Below the pieces are notes generated by a model. That model ran no database searches, was not told the DNA's origin, and saw nothing but the letters and a program-made list of their open reading frames with translations. This document shows, piece after piece, positions 25,548 through 38,209 of a stretch of 64,000 nt of DNA; position 1 is the first letter of the stretch; each line of letters begins with the position of its first letter. Both the position numbers and the translations under genes were made by a program. This DNA is from Dioscorea cayenensis subsp. rotundata (lineage: Eukaryota > Streptophyta > Magnoliopsida > Dioscoreales > Dioscoreaceae): positions 6,235,501-6,299,500 of the forward strand of contig NC_052474.1 in assembly GCF_009730915.1 (NCBI RefSeq), read 5' to 3'.

Positions 25548-26891
25548 AACTCAACTATGATTTGTATCAAAAAGGTCATCCAAGTTGTCAATGTGTTACA
25601 TCGGCAGGTCACTCTAATAAATTAGACCGTTGAATGCTGATGTGGCGACGGAGCTTACACAATCAACCAAATTAACGTCCTAGTCAGCTTTCCACATCAT
25701 CACTAACCTTGTCTGCCTTATTACAGTCTTGAAACTAGGGCTTTGCCACATGTCAACAAAGCCTTTTCATCACACAAAAGCAAGATGGGGCAAGACTCTG
25801 GTCTTCTACTCTTTGACTGAAAGGGTGATAGGGACGGAGAGAAGAAGAGGGTTTCGGTGGTGTTTTCCAAACTTCTCTGTGAAGGTGAGATCGAAGGGAA
25901 GGTCTTCACGGCTGGAAAAGGAGAGGAAGATCTTCGCGGTAAAGATGGCGGTAAACTGGGAGGTACGGCGAGAGTGGAATGATGCCCCTGAGTACTGTAA
26001 GTACCCTCTTCTAGCCCCTTCTCATGTTGCCATTCTAGTGTTTGTTTGCTTCAAATGGAGCTAAAATCCAAGCTTAGTTGTGTTATTTAACAATAACATT
26101 GTATGTTTTTTATTTTTGTGTGTATAGATCATGAAGTTCTTTTGTGATTGTTTAATTATGAAGTTGTTATGCTATTCTAAAGTCTTTTCCCGTATGGAGA
26201 AATACTTTGTAATTGTTCCATCTAATGGTCAAAATTAAATATGCTTGTTGTGGTTCACTATTCTGGTTGTCATGTTATTTTCTTTTTACTTTTGCCTTTA
26301 AGTTTCCTTCCTGATGAATGAATACTCCTTCATGGTGTTCCCCATTTTGGTTGTTATGTGGTCTTAATTATGCATCTTTTATTGGGATTTTTATATCCTT
26401 GTCTGGATGGATATATATATGTTTATAGTAATTGTTATTTAGTTATTTGTATTATTGTTCAATCATCTTTGGTTTTTTTTTTAATTGGTTTGAACCATTT
26501 TAATTGGTTGGAACCAATTTAGATGTTTAAATGGGTGGAACCAACTTAGTTGTTCAATCTTGATGGGCAATTAATACATAAATTAGTTGTTTGGTTGTGA
26601 ATTTCAGGTCTCCAATCTGCAGTACTATACATGTATAGTATTTGTTTTTTTTTATTGTTGTTCATGAGATGGTATTTGTTATTTACTTCCTTTTAAATTT
26701 CATGTCTCCAATCTGCGATGAATGTACATGTTGTTCATAACATTGGACAACAGAATAAATTATGATGCATTTTACAACCATGTCATGTATTAATTTCTAT
26801 GAGAATTCCTTGTAATCGGACCTTAGTATTTGATTTTGTATAGCCTAGCCAGTCCTACACAACCACTTGACCTTTAGTTATTTTCAAAACA

Positions 26892-29800
26892 GTGCCAAAT
26901 GCCGAGTTATTTACTATAAGGATGCATTACAAAGTTGATGAAATAGAGGGCATGGCAGGATATGTTGACTATTGTTGTGCTGACCAAATATCAAAGATTG
27001 AACTAATATCCATGGCTAGAGAGTTGAATTTGGAGGTTGAGGGTTGTTCTATATGGTGGTTAGACACATCAAGTCACGATAGAGGTTACAAGGAGGTTAG
27101 AACTGACCTAGATGCCCTAAAAATGGCATTTTCAGTAGGGCATAGCAAGGAGATTTATGTTTGTGTGAGACTCCCTAGTAGTGGCAAACCAATAGCCCGT
27201 GACTTTGGCTGTACTCCTTTGACTAATGAAGATGTGGGGCTAGGTGAATGCAGTAGGGTAGCACTTTTAAAACCTGTTGTTGATGAGGATGAAGATGTTG
27301 TACCTGATGAGAATTTGGAGGACATTCTAGTTAGTGGACATGGCATAAGGCATAATGCAGATGAAGAGTGTGATTTTGAAGACTCAGACTATAATTTCAG
27401 TGATGAGTATGAAGAAGAGGAGTTGTTTAATGTTGGTGGATCAACACCAAATGTTGTCAGTGATGGTGAAGCTGCAAATAGAGGTGAAGAAGAAGACATT
27501 ATAGAATCTGATTATGCTGATTCAGAGGGTTTTCATTCTTGTTCTTCAACAGATGAAGATGATGTGCCCCCTCCTAAACCTAGATACACTGAGTTTAATG
27601 AAGAGGTTGACATGAGGAACCCACAATTTAGAATTGGGATGAAATTCAGAAGCTTCAAGCAATTTAAGGATGCAGTGAAAAATTATGGTATAAAGAACAG
27701 GTATGTGATGAATTTTAGGCCCAACACAAAGACAAGATGCAAGGCATTCTGTAAGAAGGGATGCCCATTCTATTTGTGGGCATCACCTATGGTTGATGAC
27801 AAAAATACAATACAGATAAAGGCAGGTGTCTTGAAGCATGAATGTGCTAGAGATCATAGCAATAGACATGTGAGTGCAGACTGGATAGCTAGACATTACC
27901 TTGAGCAATTTAGGGCAGACCCCAATTGGAAAATTGTTGGTATTGTACAAGCTGTGAAGATCAATCAAGAAGTGAACATCAGCAGGTTAAAAGCTTACAG
28001 GGCAAAATGTATTGCAGTTAGGTAAATAAAATGTGTTCCTTTCATTGTTCTTTGTTATGCAACTTGGGTGTGCTTGATTATGAATTTTTGTGTTTCATGT
28101 GTATTGACCAGGATCATAGATGGTGATGAGGAGTCACAAATAGCCAAACTTCATGATTACAGGCTAGAGATAATGAGGACACATCCAAATTCCACATTTA
28201 TCATTCTTGCTGATGAAGGGGTCTTCCAAAGTATGTATTAGTATCATGTTGATCATCAATTAGCATTTAACTTCCTATATGTATCTTTAATTTTGAATTA
28301 GCTAAACTATTAAAATTGATTTTCTATTTCTCTATCAAGGTATGTATCTCTGTCTTGCTCCATTGAGAGCGAGGTTTCTTAGCGAGTTGTAGGCATTTGG
28401 TGTCCCTTGATGGCTGTTTTTTGAAAGGAACCTATGGGGGACAGCTCTTGACAGCTGTTGGGATAGATGCAAATGACTGCATCTATCCCATTGCTTGAGT
28501 CTGTAGTCAACAAGGAGAACAAAGAGAATTGGACTCGGTTCCTCCAGCTACTTGCACAAGATCTGGGGATTGTTGACAGCCACAAATGGGCCTTCATGAC
28601 TGATAGGCAGAAGGTGAGATTTAATTCATAATGTTGTATGTCCTAATTGTGTTCTATTGTAATTAATTTATCATATTGATTCTAATCTCTTTTAATTAAC
28701 TGCTGATTTTGTATCATGCTGATTATTAATTAGTCTCATGTTGGTTCTGATTTTTCATATTGGAATTGATGCAATGCTAGCCTTGAATCCTGGTTAATTA
28801 ATTAGGTTATGCTATGTCACTTTCATAATTAATGAGTATCATACTTGTACTAATCTTTTATAATTAACTAATGATTTTATATCATGTTGACTATGTATTA
28901 GTATCATGTTGATTATCATTTATTATTTAATTTCCTATATGTACCTTTAATTATGAATTGACTGAACTATTAAAACTGATTTTCTGTTTCTCTATTGAAC
29001 TCCTATACTTGTCGATGTGCCTTGGATGTGGATGATGGTGTCTCCTTGTCACTGTATATGTGTAACAAACCTACCAACATTAGGGACTAATGCCCGCAAT
29101 AGCTGAGTTATTCCCCTACAGTGAACATAGATATTGTTTGAGGCATATTCACACCAACTTTAGGAAAACATTTAGAGGCAAAGCATTGAAGGACCAACTT
29201 TGGTCTTGTGCTACGGCAACATATAAGTCAGCATATGATAGAGCCATGGAAAATTTGAGAGGAATGTCAATAGGAGCATTTGAATACATGAAGAAAATTG
29301 AACCCAAACATTGGAGTAGATCACATTTCCAAAGTCAATTCAAATGTGATATCCTTTTGAACAACCTGTGTGAAGTTTTTAACAGTCAAATATTGGAAGC
29401 TAGGCTCAAGGGGGTTATTACTATGACTGAAATGATAAGGACACAATTAATGAGAAAAATACAAAAAAGGAGAGATGCAATGGACAAGGTCACTAGCACC
29501 CATTGCCCTAGAATATTGCAAAAACTTGAAAAATCCAAGCAATTGAGTTGGATGTATAGCACCACATGGTCAGGTGGAAACAAGTACCAGGTTCTTGGCC
29601 CTGATGGACAATTTGTGGTTGACAAGATAGATTGCTTTTGCTCATGTAGGAGGTGGCAACTTAGTGGGATTCCTTGTAGCCATGCAGTGTCAGTATTGTA
29701 TTACAACAAAGAAAAACCTGAAAACTACCTACACTCATGTTATGAAGTCAGTACTTTTATGCACACATATAGGCATATCCTGAACCCAACTCATGATAAG

Positions 29801-31034
29801 CACTCATGGCCAAAAAGTGACCAAGGTCCCATCATTCCACCAGAGCCAATGAATAAGAGGAGGGGCAGGAAAACTTTGCTTAGGAGGAAAGAAGTGGATG
29901 AAAACCCTGGCTTTTCCAGGGGAAAAGTAAGTAAGAAAGGTGTGAAAATTAAATGCAGCTTGTGTGGTGCAACAGGCCATAATAAGAGATACCATGGGCA
30001 GGTTGGTAAATGTCTAATTCTTTTAATTTCTTCTCTAATCAAATATATGTTCCAATGAGGTTAACTAAATTTTATTTCCATCACTGGCAGAACAACACAA
30101 CAAGTTCAGCATGGACATCACAGGGATTTGGACCTGTGCCAGAGGTAAAACAGTTCATTATAGGGTTGGCTTAATTATAACATAATTGAACTTTGTGTTA
30201 TTTAATCTGTTAAAATATGCAGATAATTGCAGAACATAATGTAGTTGGGTTAGATTTAAACATAGGTGGTGTTGACAATGACTTGGGTGGTGCTTCTCAA
30301 ACACAAGTAAAAGTGATACCTTTCTTTTATTTTTTCTGGTAATGTATGAATTTTTTGTAGGTTGCCACAATGTGCATAAATGGGCCTTTATGTCTGATTT
30401 TTCTAATAAAAAATTGCTCCTAAACATCATCTTTCAAGGAAACTCAACTGAGGAAGCCAAATCTGAGCAAATATGGAAAAAAGTGTTGCATCAAGTGAAA
30501 CACAAACACCATGGAACCCTGTTTCACATGTAGGAGCTAGTAGGCTTCCTTTATTTTAATTATTCATAGTGCTTGTCATTCTTGTTGAATTTGGTACTAT
30601 TTTTTACTTATTATAAAGCATGTACAGATGGTCACAATTGATGTCCAACAAATGGCTGCTGCAAATGAAGCTAAGGTGCCTATATCACAGGTAAATATTC
30701 TCATTCAATTTATGAATTTTCAGCTGATCACTCCAGATGTTTATAATCTACTATAATTCTGGTATTTGTACAGACAGTCCATAAGGGATCATTTTCAATG
30801 GAACCTCATTTACGAAAGAGGGTAGCAAATGTAAAGGGAAGGGTCAAAGCAAGGTCCAACAACAATGAGTCAGTTCCTTCTTCAGGTGTTGATGGGCAAA
30901 AGTCTCAATTACAACAAAAGGATGCCAGAGAAAGCAACAAGGCAGGATTTCCTAACAAGAGGAGGCAAGTATGGTTACCACCAGGTCTTGGATCCTCTGC
31001 AAGTGCAGGAAACACTTACAAAAAGGCTCCTTGA
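26892..31034 (+). pseudogene. MuDR-type MULE transposase, frameshifted
   Basis: First exon 26892-28021 encodes a PB1-like N-terminal domain (about residues 1-95), a long acidic linker, and the MuDR zinc-binding segment (RNPQFRIGMKFRSFKQFKDAV...CKKGCPFYLWAS). Exons 28112-28230, 28340-28613 and 29084-30001 carry the MULE DDE core. The first catalytic Asp is in SLDGCFLKG, the second in MTDRQKG, and a candidate Glu is in NNLCEVFN. The SWIM finger (CSCRRWQLSGIPCSHAV) and zinc knuckle (CSLCGATGHNKRYH) follow. Smaller tail exons run to a stop at 31032-31034 (QVWLPPGLGSS...). Within 28340-28613 the frame breaks near 28381 and again near 28493, so no full-length enzyme can be made from this copy. The long flanking open frames are otherwise undamaged, which points to recent inactivation or a few sequence errors. 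Confidence 0.85.
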
Positions 31035-32242
31035 AGGGATCAGATGCCATTATTTTTTGTATTTTGGAAAACTGTATCTTTTGTGGATGGGCAACACTAG
31101 TTAATAGATGTTTACAAAAATGCAGATTTAGAAAATCTACAGTTGTAGATCTTTTTATTTTTGTAAAGCTGTAGCATTAGGAAGTCTGCATTTTTGTTAA
31201 GAATGACTACATCTATTGTAAACCTCCAATTTTTTTTTTTTTTTGGTAAATCTGCAGCTATTGTAGAGTTTTCTACTTCTTGTTTTAATTTGGAAAATAT
31301 ACAACTGTTGTAGGGAATTGTACTTATTTGCAAAACTGCAGCTTAATGAGATATAAGGTTATTTAATCTTCTTAAGGTGTAGCTATTTCTTCTTTTTGTG
31401 CATAACTCGCATCTCGTTATAGATAAGTATGGTTTTTTTTACAAATTTGCAGCTTAGGTAAATATGCACTAGTGAAACTTTGCACCAAACTGCAGCTATT
31501 GTACATATATGTTTCCTTAAATAGGTATTTTTTTCAAAAATTACAATTCCTATTAAAAATGAAATTTTTCTTCTTAAGAAGATGATCTCCACAACAAATT
31601 GACTATTCAAATATCTGTGCCTATACATAGAATTTCTGAAAACTTTTATGAAGTATTGGTTTTTTTCCCCTCTTCAAAGATGTAGAACATCAGTGCTTTC
31701 ATTTAATACATGGAAAAAAAAAACTTATAGGTATGCATTCCAGTACACTCTTGTTTACAAGAAAAACCAATACTCATCAAAACAATAATCACAGACCCAA
31801 ACCCTAGATGTGAATCAAGATTAACAAATCATCCCCGATTCTTTGCCCACGATAACAATAATCTCAAGGATAGCTCGCACTGCATCTCATGATTACCAAA
31901 TCATCCCCGAGTTGCCAGTGAAAGTGCGCGTGCAACTCGCCCTTTTCCCTATGCGCTCGGCGACCTCCTCTGTTCTCAGATTGCAATACCTAATGGTGAA
32001 CGGAAAAAGGAAAAGAAGAATATGTATGTGATGACGCAGAATGCTAACGTGGCATAAGGCTTTGTGTTAATTTGGTCGACTGTAAGCTCCGTCGCCACAT
32101 CAAGATTCAACGGTCTAATTTATTAGGGTGACCTGCCGGTGTAACACATTGACAACTTAGATGACCTTTTTGATACAAATCATAGTTGAGTTACCTAAAA
32201 GAAAAAAGTCAAAAGTTAGGTAACCTGCAAAAAAATTTACTC

Positions 32243-32252
32243 TTTATAATCA
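32243..32252. repeat. Right target-site duplication of the MULE
   Basis: TTTATAATCA, identical to 24493-24502. Confidence 0.9.
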
Positions 32253-32298
32253 TATATACACCTGTGTGACAAGTAAAGAAAGTTGAGGGGTAGATTAT

Positions 32299-32628
32299 GG
32301 GATTGTTTGGATTAGTTTTTGGAAAACCCAAAAGTACTTTTTTATAAGTCTTACACTTCCAGATTCAAAAAAAGTTATTTGTAAAACCAGAAAAGCTGTA
32401 AGAAAAACTGAAAAACAGCTTTTTTTCATAAGCTAGTCATGACCAGCTTATGAAAAAAAAAAACTATTTTTTAGCTTATCTTTACAGCTTCTGCTTCTAC
32501 AAAAAAGCTATTCCAAACATAAAATAAAAAAAAATGCTTAACTTATTTTAGAGAAGTGTTTTTTTTTCAGAAACACTTCTATTAAAATAAATGAAAGCAC
32601 TTTTTGAAAAGCCAATCCAAACAAGGCC
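32299..32628. repeat. hAT-type MITE-like inverted repeat
   Basis: Left end GATTGTTTGGATTAGTTTTT pairs with the right end AAAAAGCCAATCCAAACAA. The inner part contains ACAGCTT / AAGCTGT blocks that can fold back. The GGCCTTGTTTGGATTGG terminus is typical of short plant hAT elements. I could not find a convincing 8-bp duplication. Confidence 0.6.
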
Positions 32629-35600
32629 TATAACTTATAATACAGGAAATCTTATTTTTAAAAAATGTTTGAAATTTTTTTTGTCAAAGAAGTTTGAAAT
32701 TAAAAACTTCGTAATTATGCTCTTATGTAATTTCTTTTGGGTTCTAAAGAGTTTGTTTTTAGCCTCTAATTTTTTTGTCATGTTTTATAAAAATTTATTA
32801 TGCCTTTTTTGATTTTTTTTTATTTTTTTTATTTTTTGAAAAAAAATGACAAACACATATTTTTATAACGCGTGAGTTGATTACAATATCACCTGTAAAA
32901 AATTCACTCCATAAAAAAACATTTTATTTGTGACGCTAACCACTTGAACCTTATGCATTTATTTATTTTTATTTGAAATTTTAATTTATTTTTATTTAAA
33001 ATTTTATATGAGTTGAGATTCATGCTTTTGTTTTATAAAAATGTTTATTTGAAATTTGTTATACTTTTAACTTGTACATTTAACTTCAATTATTATGATG
33101 CTTCTCAATTTTCTAATCTTTATTAAAAATTAAACTGTTGATGTTCTCATGTCTATTGGATATTTTTAGAAGTTTGTAATATTGGCTCAGCTGTTAATAA
33201 GCAGATTAATTAAATGGAAGGATTTCGGAAGAAGTAAAAACGAAATCACCAGCTAAAACAAATTTCATAAAACAAATGATTCCAAAATGAATGGTCTTTT
33301 TGAATAATGAATGGTCTTGTTTTACATCAAAGGGCAGTACAAAAATATAAATAGGCCAAAGTATGTCCAAAATAAATAAATAAATGAATGAATAAAATCC
33401 AAAAAGAATTTGATCAGTGAAGATTATTTGCCATGTAGAAGATAATATGTTTATAATTACAATGAATTATTTATGATATTTAAGGCGATTTTCTTTCATT
33501 TGCCTCTGCCGGTCATTTTAATACCACAAAAATGGCTGGACCTGAGTTCTTGCAATCCATGTCATATTGTCATGGCAAATCATCTACAAAGTACAAACAC
33601 ATACAAAATCAAACACCGCTTGTGATTTTACTCAACAAAAGCTTTTACTATTCACAAATCAGTAAATACGATTAAGAGTCATTGCTACATTCTCAAAGAA
33701 CCATCTCCAAAACAAAATACCATCAACATTAAATTAGCAAAATAGTTTAATTTACATCCAATCTCTGTCAAGTTAGATGACCAATAAATGTAATTTACAT
33801 CACTAATATCTTATGGTTCTTCATGACATAGTGATGTATTGTACAAGATTATGATCTCTGAATCAGTTTGGATACAAAAAATTGAGGAATATATAACTAA
33901 AACAAAGACGGATAAACAAACATTTCACATGTCTACTAGTTTAAACTCTTGTCAATAGAATTATAAAATCAGCCATCTTGGCACTTGTGAAACACTTATA
34001 TCTTAAAATAATATGGTAGGCCATCAAATAAATTAACCCATGATAATCAAAATCTATATAAGTTCATAGATGAAATGCTCCACTATTAGGCAGTAGTTTG
34101 GCAATGAGAGCACCAAAAGCAGGGGAAAACAGTAAACAATTTTCAACACTCGAGTCAGAATCAAAAGCTAATTAGTATAGACTAATTAGTAAATTACAAT
34201 TGCAAGCACTACTGATCCTGCTGGGAAAGGAAAGCTGGGCCTGTTGTTGGGTACATCATGTGACGTTGTAACTTGTAAACGACATCGTCCATTTAAAGCA
34301 AAACATCCCAGATTGTCTTACTTCAGAAGTGAGTGCAAATGTTCTAAATACTAATTAAGGAAGAATTTTATCTCCTAGGTTTTATGAAGATCAGATCCAA
34401 TGATGGAATTTCCAGGATGATCATATCTTCCAGCTCAACAAAACTGCCTAAAAATTGGCAGACAGCATGTTTCAGTTCTTTTTAAGGACTCAATTCCATG
34501 AAGAGCAAAATTGAGAAAAACTGGCTGAACCTTTCCACCGAAGGCTCCTGATTACAGAATCAATAATAAGACAAAGTTCTAAACATTGGCCATTAGGCTC
34601 ATTACTACCTGGTGCGGCTATCATTTGCTTACCTTATTCATGTGAGCAAATCTGAACTCTAGAGAATTACTATGGCAGATTGAAATCTGCTCTGGTTTAT
34701 AACTTATAGCAGTTATAATTGCAGTTAGAAAATAAAGGAGTATGCAACAGACCCGGCATAGGCATTTTCATGGCTAGTGACTAATTTATGTGTAAACGAC
34801 AAACAAGTCATTGTATGACAATTATCAGCAATATAAAAGCTTCAGAGGGGTTTTTGTGTGACAAGATTCAGAGGTGTTAGACTAGTAGCAAGAAAAGCAA
34901 GGCACAACCAAAGTAGTAAATTACAATTATTTTCTTCATAAACATGATCATGGACTCTATCTAAAAAGATCAACAGCAAACAAGGCCTAACACCATTCAA
35001 GAACTCTAGCCATATCACCTAGATGCAAGGTTATCTTACCATTCACTATATAATATGCAAATATGTAGATTATCAATACTGACTTTACAGGTTCTTTTCA
35101 TTTTGAACCCAACTTTTAGTGAGAAAATGCTTTAGTATCACACATAATGTGCATACATATATACACGGAAGTATACATACATAGATATGGAGGTGAATTG
35201 CAAACACCCCACAAGATTTATTGTTAAAATCAATACATGAAATGGTCTACTGCCAATGGAGGCACTGCTTTAAAATGAATGTCAAAGCCACTCAAGTCTA
35301 TAGTGTTTTGTTAAAATTTAAAAAAAAATATTTCCCAATAACTCAAAATAGCATCAAAAGAAACTTCTAAGTTGACAAGTGGTTCAAGAAGACCAATACC
35401 AAACTGCCAATTTCTGAACAGCTACCAGTCGAAGCAGTCAAATGCAAAAGCCAATCCAAATCTTAGGAACTAAAATGTGGGTTTTGCCATTTTAGAAATT
35501 AAAGTTGGAACTAGCTATTATACCATATAAAAATCAAGACCTTGTTTTTTTTTTCCTTTTCTTTTCTCTATGTACTATACATATACTGCCACCACTAGGA

Positions 35601-36080
35601 AGTCACTTGTTTCCCCTCCGGCTATCAATAGGGATTTCAGTTCACCAGTTAGTTGGTTGCTTGCTCGTGAATTTGGTAACAGCGGGATACATCAATGTAA
35701 TTCCACTTGATGCTTATAGCAATGCTAAACAGCAATCTCACCATGACCACATATTTGTCTATAATTATTTACACTCATACTTATATAAATGGTTGCTCTA
35801 AGATAATAAAATCAAAGTCACAAGACAAACAAAATGAAGACCTTAAAAAGCTACTACCTTTTCCTCTCACATTCCATTCCCAGCAACTAAATTCAATCCT
35901 AACTATTCTAATTATACTAAATTCATTATCAATAAAGGGAAAAACTCAATAGACTCTAAGTTTCAACAAAATAAAACTAATTCAAAAAGAATATTGCGAG
36001 TTCATAATCCAAAAACACAGAGGAATAATTCTTCTACAAAGAGATAGCAAACGAGAACACAAACAAGTGATGGCTGGATA
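32629..36080. other. Intergenic, AT-rich, no gene recognised
   Basis: 3.4 kb without supported coding sequence. 32640-33100 is poly-T/poly-A rich. The stretch before 36081 should hold the 3' UTR of the small secreted protein gene (minus strand). The frames at 35505-35952 overlap each other and lack family features. Confidence 0.55.
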
Positions 36081-36398
36081 TCAACGGGAGGAATCACAGG
36101 AGAAGACCTGGACGGGGAGGCGCCAGGCCTCAGAGGTGCCGAAGCACATGTCGTCAAGAGCGTCACTGCGGCACCATCTGCACCACTTGGAGTTTCGCTC
36201 GCACTCGATCCTCGACGCCATCTCCTTGCAGTTGGGGATCGGCTCGGATCCCCTGCCGCCCTGTTTCCTCAAAGCGGGATTGAAGGCTAGGAGATCACGG
36301 CGGAGCAAAGAGCCGTCAGGGGAGGCGAAGGTTGAGGCGATCGAGAGGAGCATGAAGAGGAGGACGATGGAGGACGTAGTTCGAAGGAGAGAAGCCAT
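36081..36398 (-). CDS. Small secreted six-cysteine protein, function unknown
   Basis: Single-exon frame of 105 aa beginning MASLLRTTSSIVLLFMLLSIASTFA, a clear signal peptide (about residues 1-25), followed by a basic propeptide-like stretch (LLRRDLLAFNPALRKQGGRG). The compact C-terminal half has six Cys (NC, EC, WCRWC, MC, SC) and the ordered motif KWCRWCRSDALDDMC...AWRLPVQVFSC. GC content rises sharply over the frame compared with its flanks, which supports coding. An in-frame ATG five codons upstream (36413) is possible; 36398 gives the more usual MAS start. I do not recognise a named family. It could be a secreted or apoplastic disulfide-bonded protein or peptide precursor. A further 3' exon cannot be excluded. 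Confidence 0.75.
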   Translation of the reverse strand: MASLLRTTSSIVLLFMLLSIASTFASPDGSLLRRDLLAFNPALRKQGGRGSEPIPNCKEMASRIECERNSKWCRWCRSDALDDMCFGTSEAWRLPVQVFSCDSSR

Positions 36399-36563
36399 TG
36401 GAGCAGTCACCAAGCTTCGCGATCGGGTTTTGTCCGTAGATCGCTTGTCTTCGGGTTGTTATTAGCCCGAATGAAACGCGGTTGACCCATTTTAGTAACA
36501 CTTTTTTTTACGATAGTTAAAAATAATTATTTATTTATTTGTAAAATTATTTATTTAATTATT

Positions 36564-36586
36564 TATATATATATATATATATATAT
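36564..36586. repeat. (AT)n microsatellite
   Basis: Alternating AT tract upstream of the small secreted protein gene. Confidence 0.85.
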
Positions 36587-36655
36587 GAAATGAGCTCGTG
36601 ATGGAAGGCTTGGGATAAGGATAACACTCTTTGACCATGTTTTTAAAAAAATATA

Positions 36656-36967
36656 CTCCCTCCGTTATTTTTATTTGTTACATTTTTAGAGTTTTTTTTG
36701 TTTTTTTACTTGTAATGTTAAAAATTTTATATAGTATTAAATAAAATTTTCTAAATTTATTTTTTTAGTTTAATATATTTATACAATTTTTAATAAATCA
36801 CAATCTATTAAACATTAAATTATATACCCAACCTAGTGTAGTTTTAAATATGAATAATTTTGAAAAGTAATGAATTTTTTTATAAAATATAAGTAACAAA
36901 CTAATTTTAATCAACTTTTTTTAACATATATGAATTAAATAAATATCACAAACAAAAAATGAGAGAG
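36656..36967. repeat. Stowaway-like MITE (Tc1/mariner)
   Basis: Starts TA-CTCCCTCCGTTATTTTTATT and ends AAAAAATGAGAGAG-TA, with TA on both sides (36654-36655, 36968-36969). CTCCCTCCGT is the hallmark Stowaway terminus; the right end has decayed. About 312 bp, AT-rich inside, noncoding. It lies about 260 bp upstream of the small secreted protein start. Confidence 0.75.
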
Positions 36968-37617
36968 TATATATATATTGAATATTTTATAAAAACACTT
37001 CAAACCAATAGTCTATAGTTGGAAATTTAGAAGCTATGTATTTGAGGATTTAAATCATGTTTTTGTAATTAATTATCCTTATGTTGGTGTCTGGTTTTTA
37101 AAAATTTAAAATTTTAACTTGAAAAACATTGAGAAAATTCTCTGGCTGATTTAAATTTTTTTTTTCTTTAAATCATTTGAGCCTCCTGCTTCTCTTTGCG
37201 TACAGAATAAAAAGAATATAACAAACACTACATAGTATAGTGGTATGTTAATTGGATAGTGAATTGACTTACCCAAAATCAAATATCTAGGATGACAGTA
37301 TTATTATAATACTATGCATATATTATAGATACTATATAAATACTAAAATGGTACTGTTTATTTACTATTTATTAGTCCACTGTGGGAGGATGCCGTTTCC
37401 CTCCTTTCCAGGATAGCAGAGCGGGGAGATTTATTAACTTGATTTGGTTCCTAAAATATCTTCTAGGCGTGCACATGGTAAAAATCTAATTATCTCATGT
37501 GACATTTGACCAAATTAATAAATTTTTAAGAGATTATTAAGGTACCGTAATTAATGCACTTTTATATTTGTCTGTCCCTTGATGTCCCATTGTGGAACAG
37601 TGCTTGTCGTCTTTGTC

Positions 37618-37618
37618 A

Positions 37619-37665
<47 letters not shown>
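37618..37665. repeat. (TAA)n microsatellite
   Basis: About 15 uninterrupted trinucleotide units. Confidence 0.95.
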
Positions 37666-37667
<2 letters not shown>

Positions 37668-37898
37668 GCTTAAAAGAATGGGTTCTGATGAATGTAGTCG
37701 AAAATTTTAATTTTATCCCCGCATAAATACTAACTATTTTGTATATAACCCTGAAAATTGTACAGTTGCGCATATCTTGCGAAACCAAGGATGGCCACTT
37801 TCCATTTGAAAATAATCAAACTTACTTTGCATGTACAGCCCAGCAACAAACGATGCGTGATGTTATTGAATATTTATTGAATATTTATTGGATATTTA

Positions 37899-38209
37899 GG
37901 CCTTGGATTGGTTTTTAAAAAATATTTTTTTCAATTTAATAATTTTTTTTAAAAAAAAAATGTCTTTTCATAGTAAATTAAATATTTTTTTTATTTTATG
38001 TTTGAATTAATTTTTCTGTAAAAACAGAAGCCGTAAAAATAAGTTAAAAAACAGATTTTGTTTGAAAAAAAAAACTGTTTTTAACAATTTTTTTACAACT
38101 TTTGCTTTTGCAGAAAAACCAATACAAATAATTTTTTTTGAACCCATGAATGTTTAACTTATAAAAAAACACTTCTGAGTTTTTTTAAAAACTAATCAAA
38201 ACAAACCCT
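37899..38209. repeat. Second hAT-type MITE-like element
   Basis: Left end GGCCTTGGATTGGTTTTTAA pairs with right end TTAAAAACTAATCAAAACAA. The inner AACAG...CTGTTTTTAAC and AGAAGCC / GCTTTTGC words match the element at 32299-32628, so these are two diverged members of one family. Confidence 0.6.

Larger units (their letters stand above)
24503..32242 (+). mobile_element. Mutator-like element (MULE) with long TIRs
   Basis: Bounded by a perfect 10-bp duplication (TTTATAATCA). Left TIR: 24503-24547 plus 25548-25676, interrupted by the assembly gap. Right TIR: 32066-32242 (177 bp), inverted. Both start GAGTAAATTTTTTTGCAGG and run with few mismatches to ATTAAC. Excluding the N run, the element is about 6.7 kb. 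It carries a plus-strand MuDR-type transposase (26892 to about 31034) with PB1-like, MULE, SWIM and zinc-knuckle parts, now frameshifted. The 25700-25980 stretch is the 5' leader. 31035-32065 holds the transposase 3' UTR with several TCTGCAG/ACTGCAG-containing short repeats. No captured host gene was recognised. Confidence 0.93.

Noticed and set aside
24475-25633. Four open frames of more than 340 codons
   Set aside because: They are made almost entirely of X residues across the 1000-N gap.
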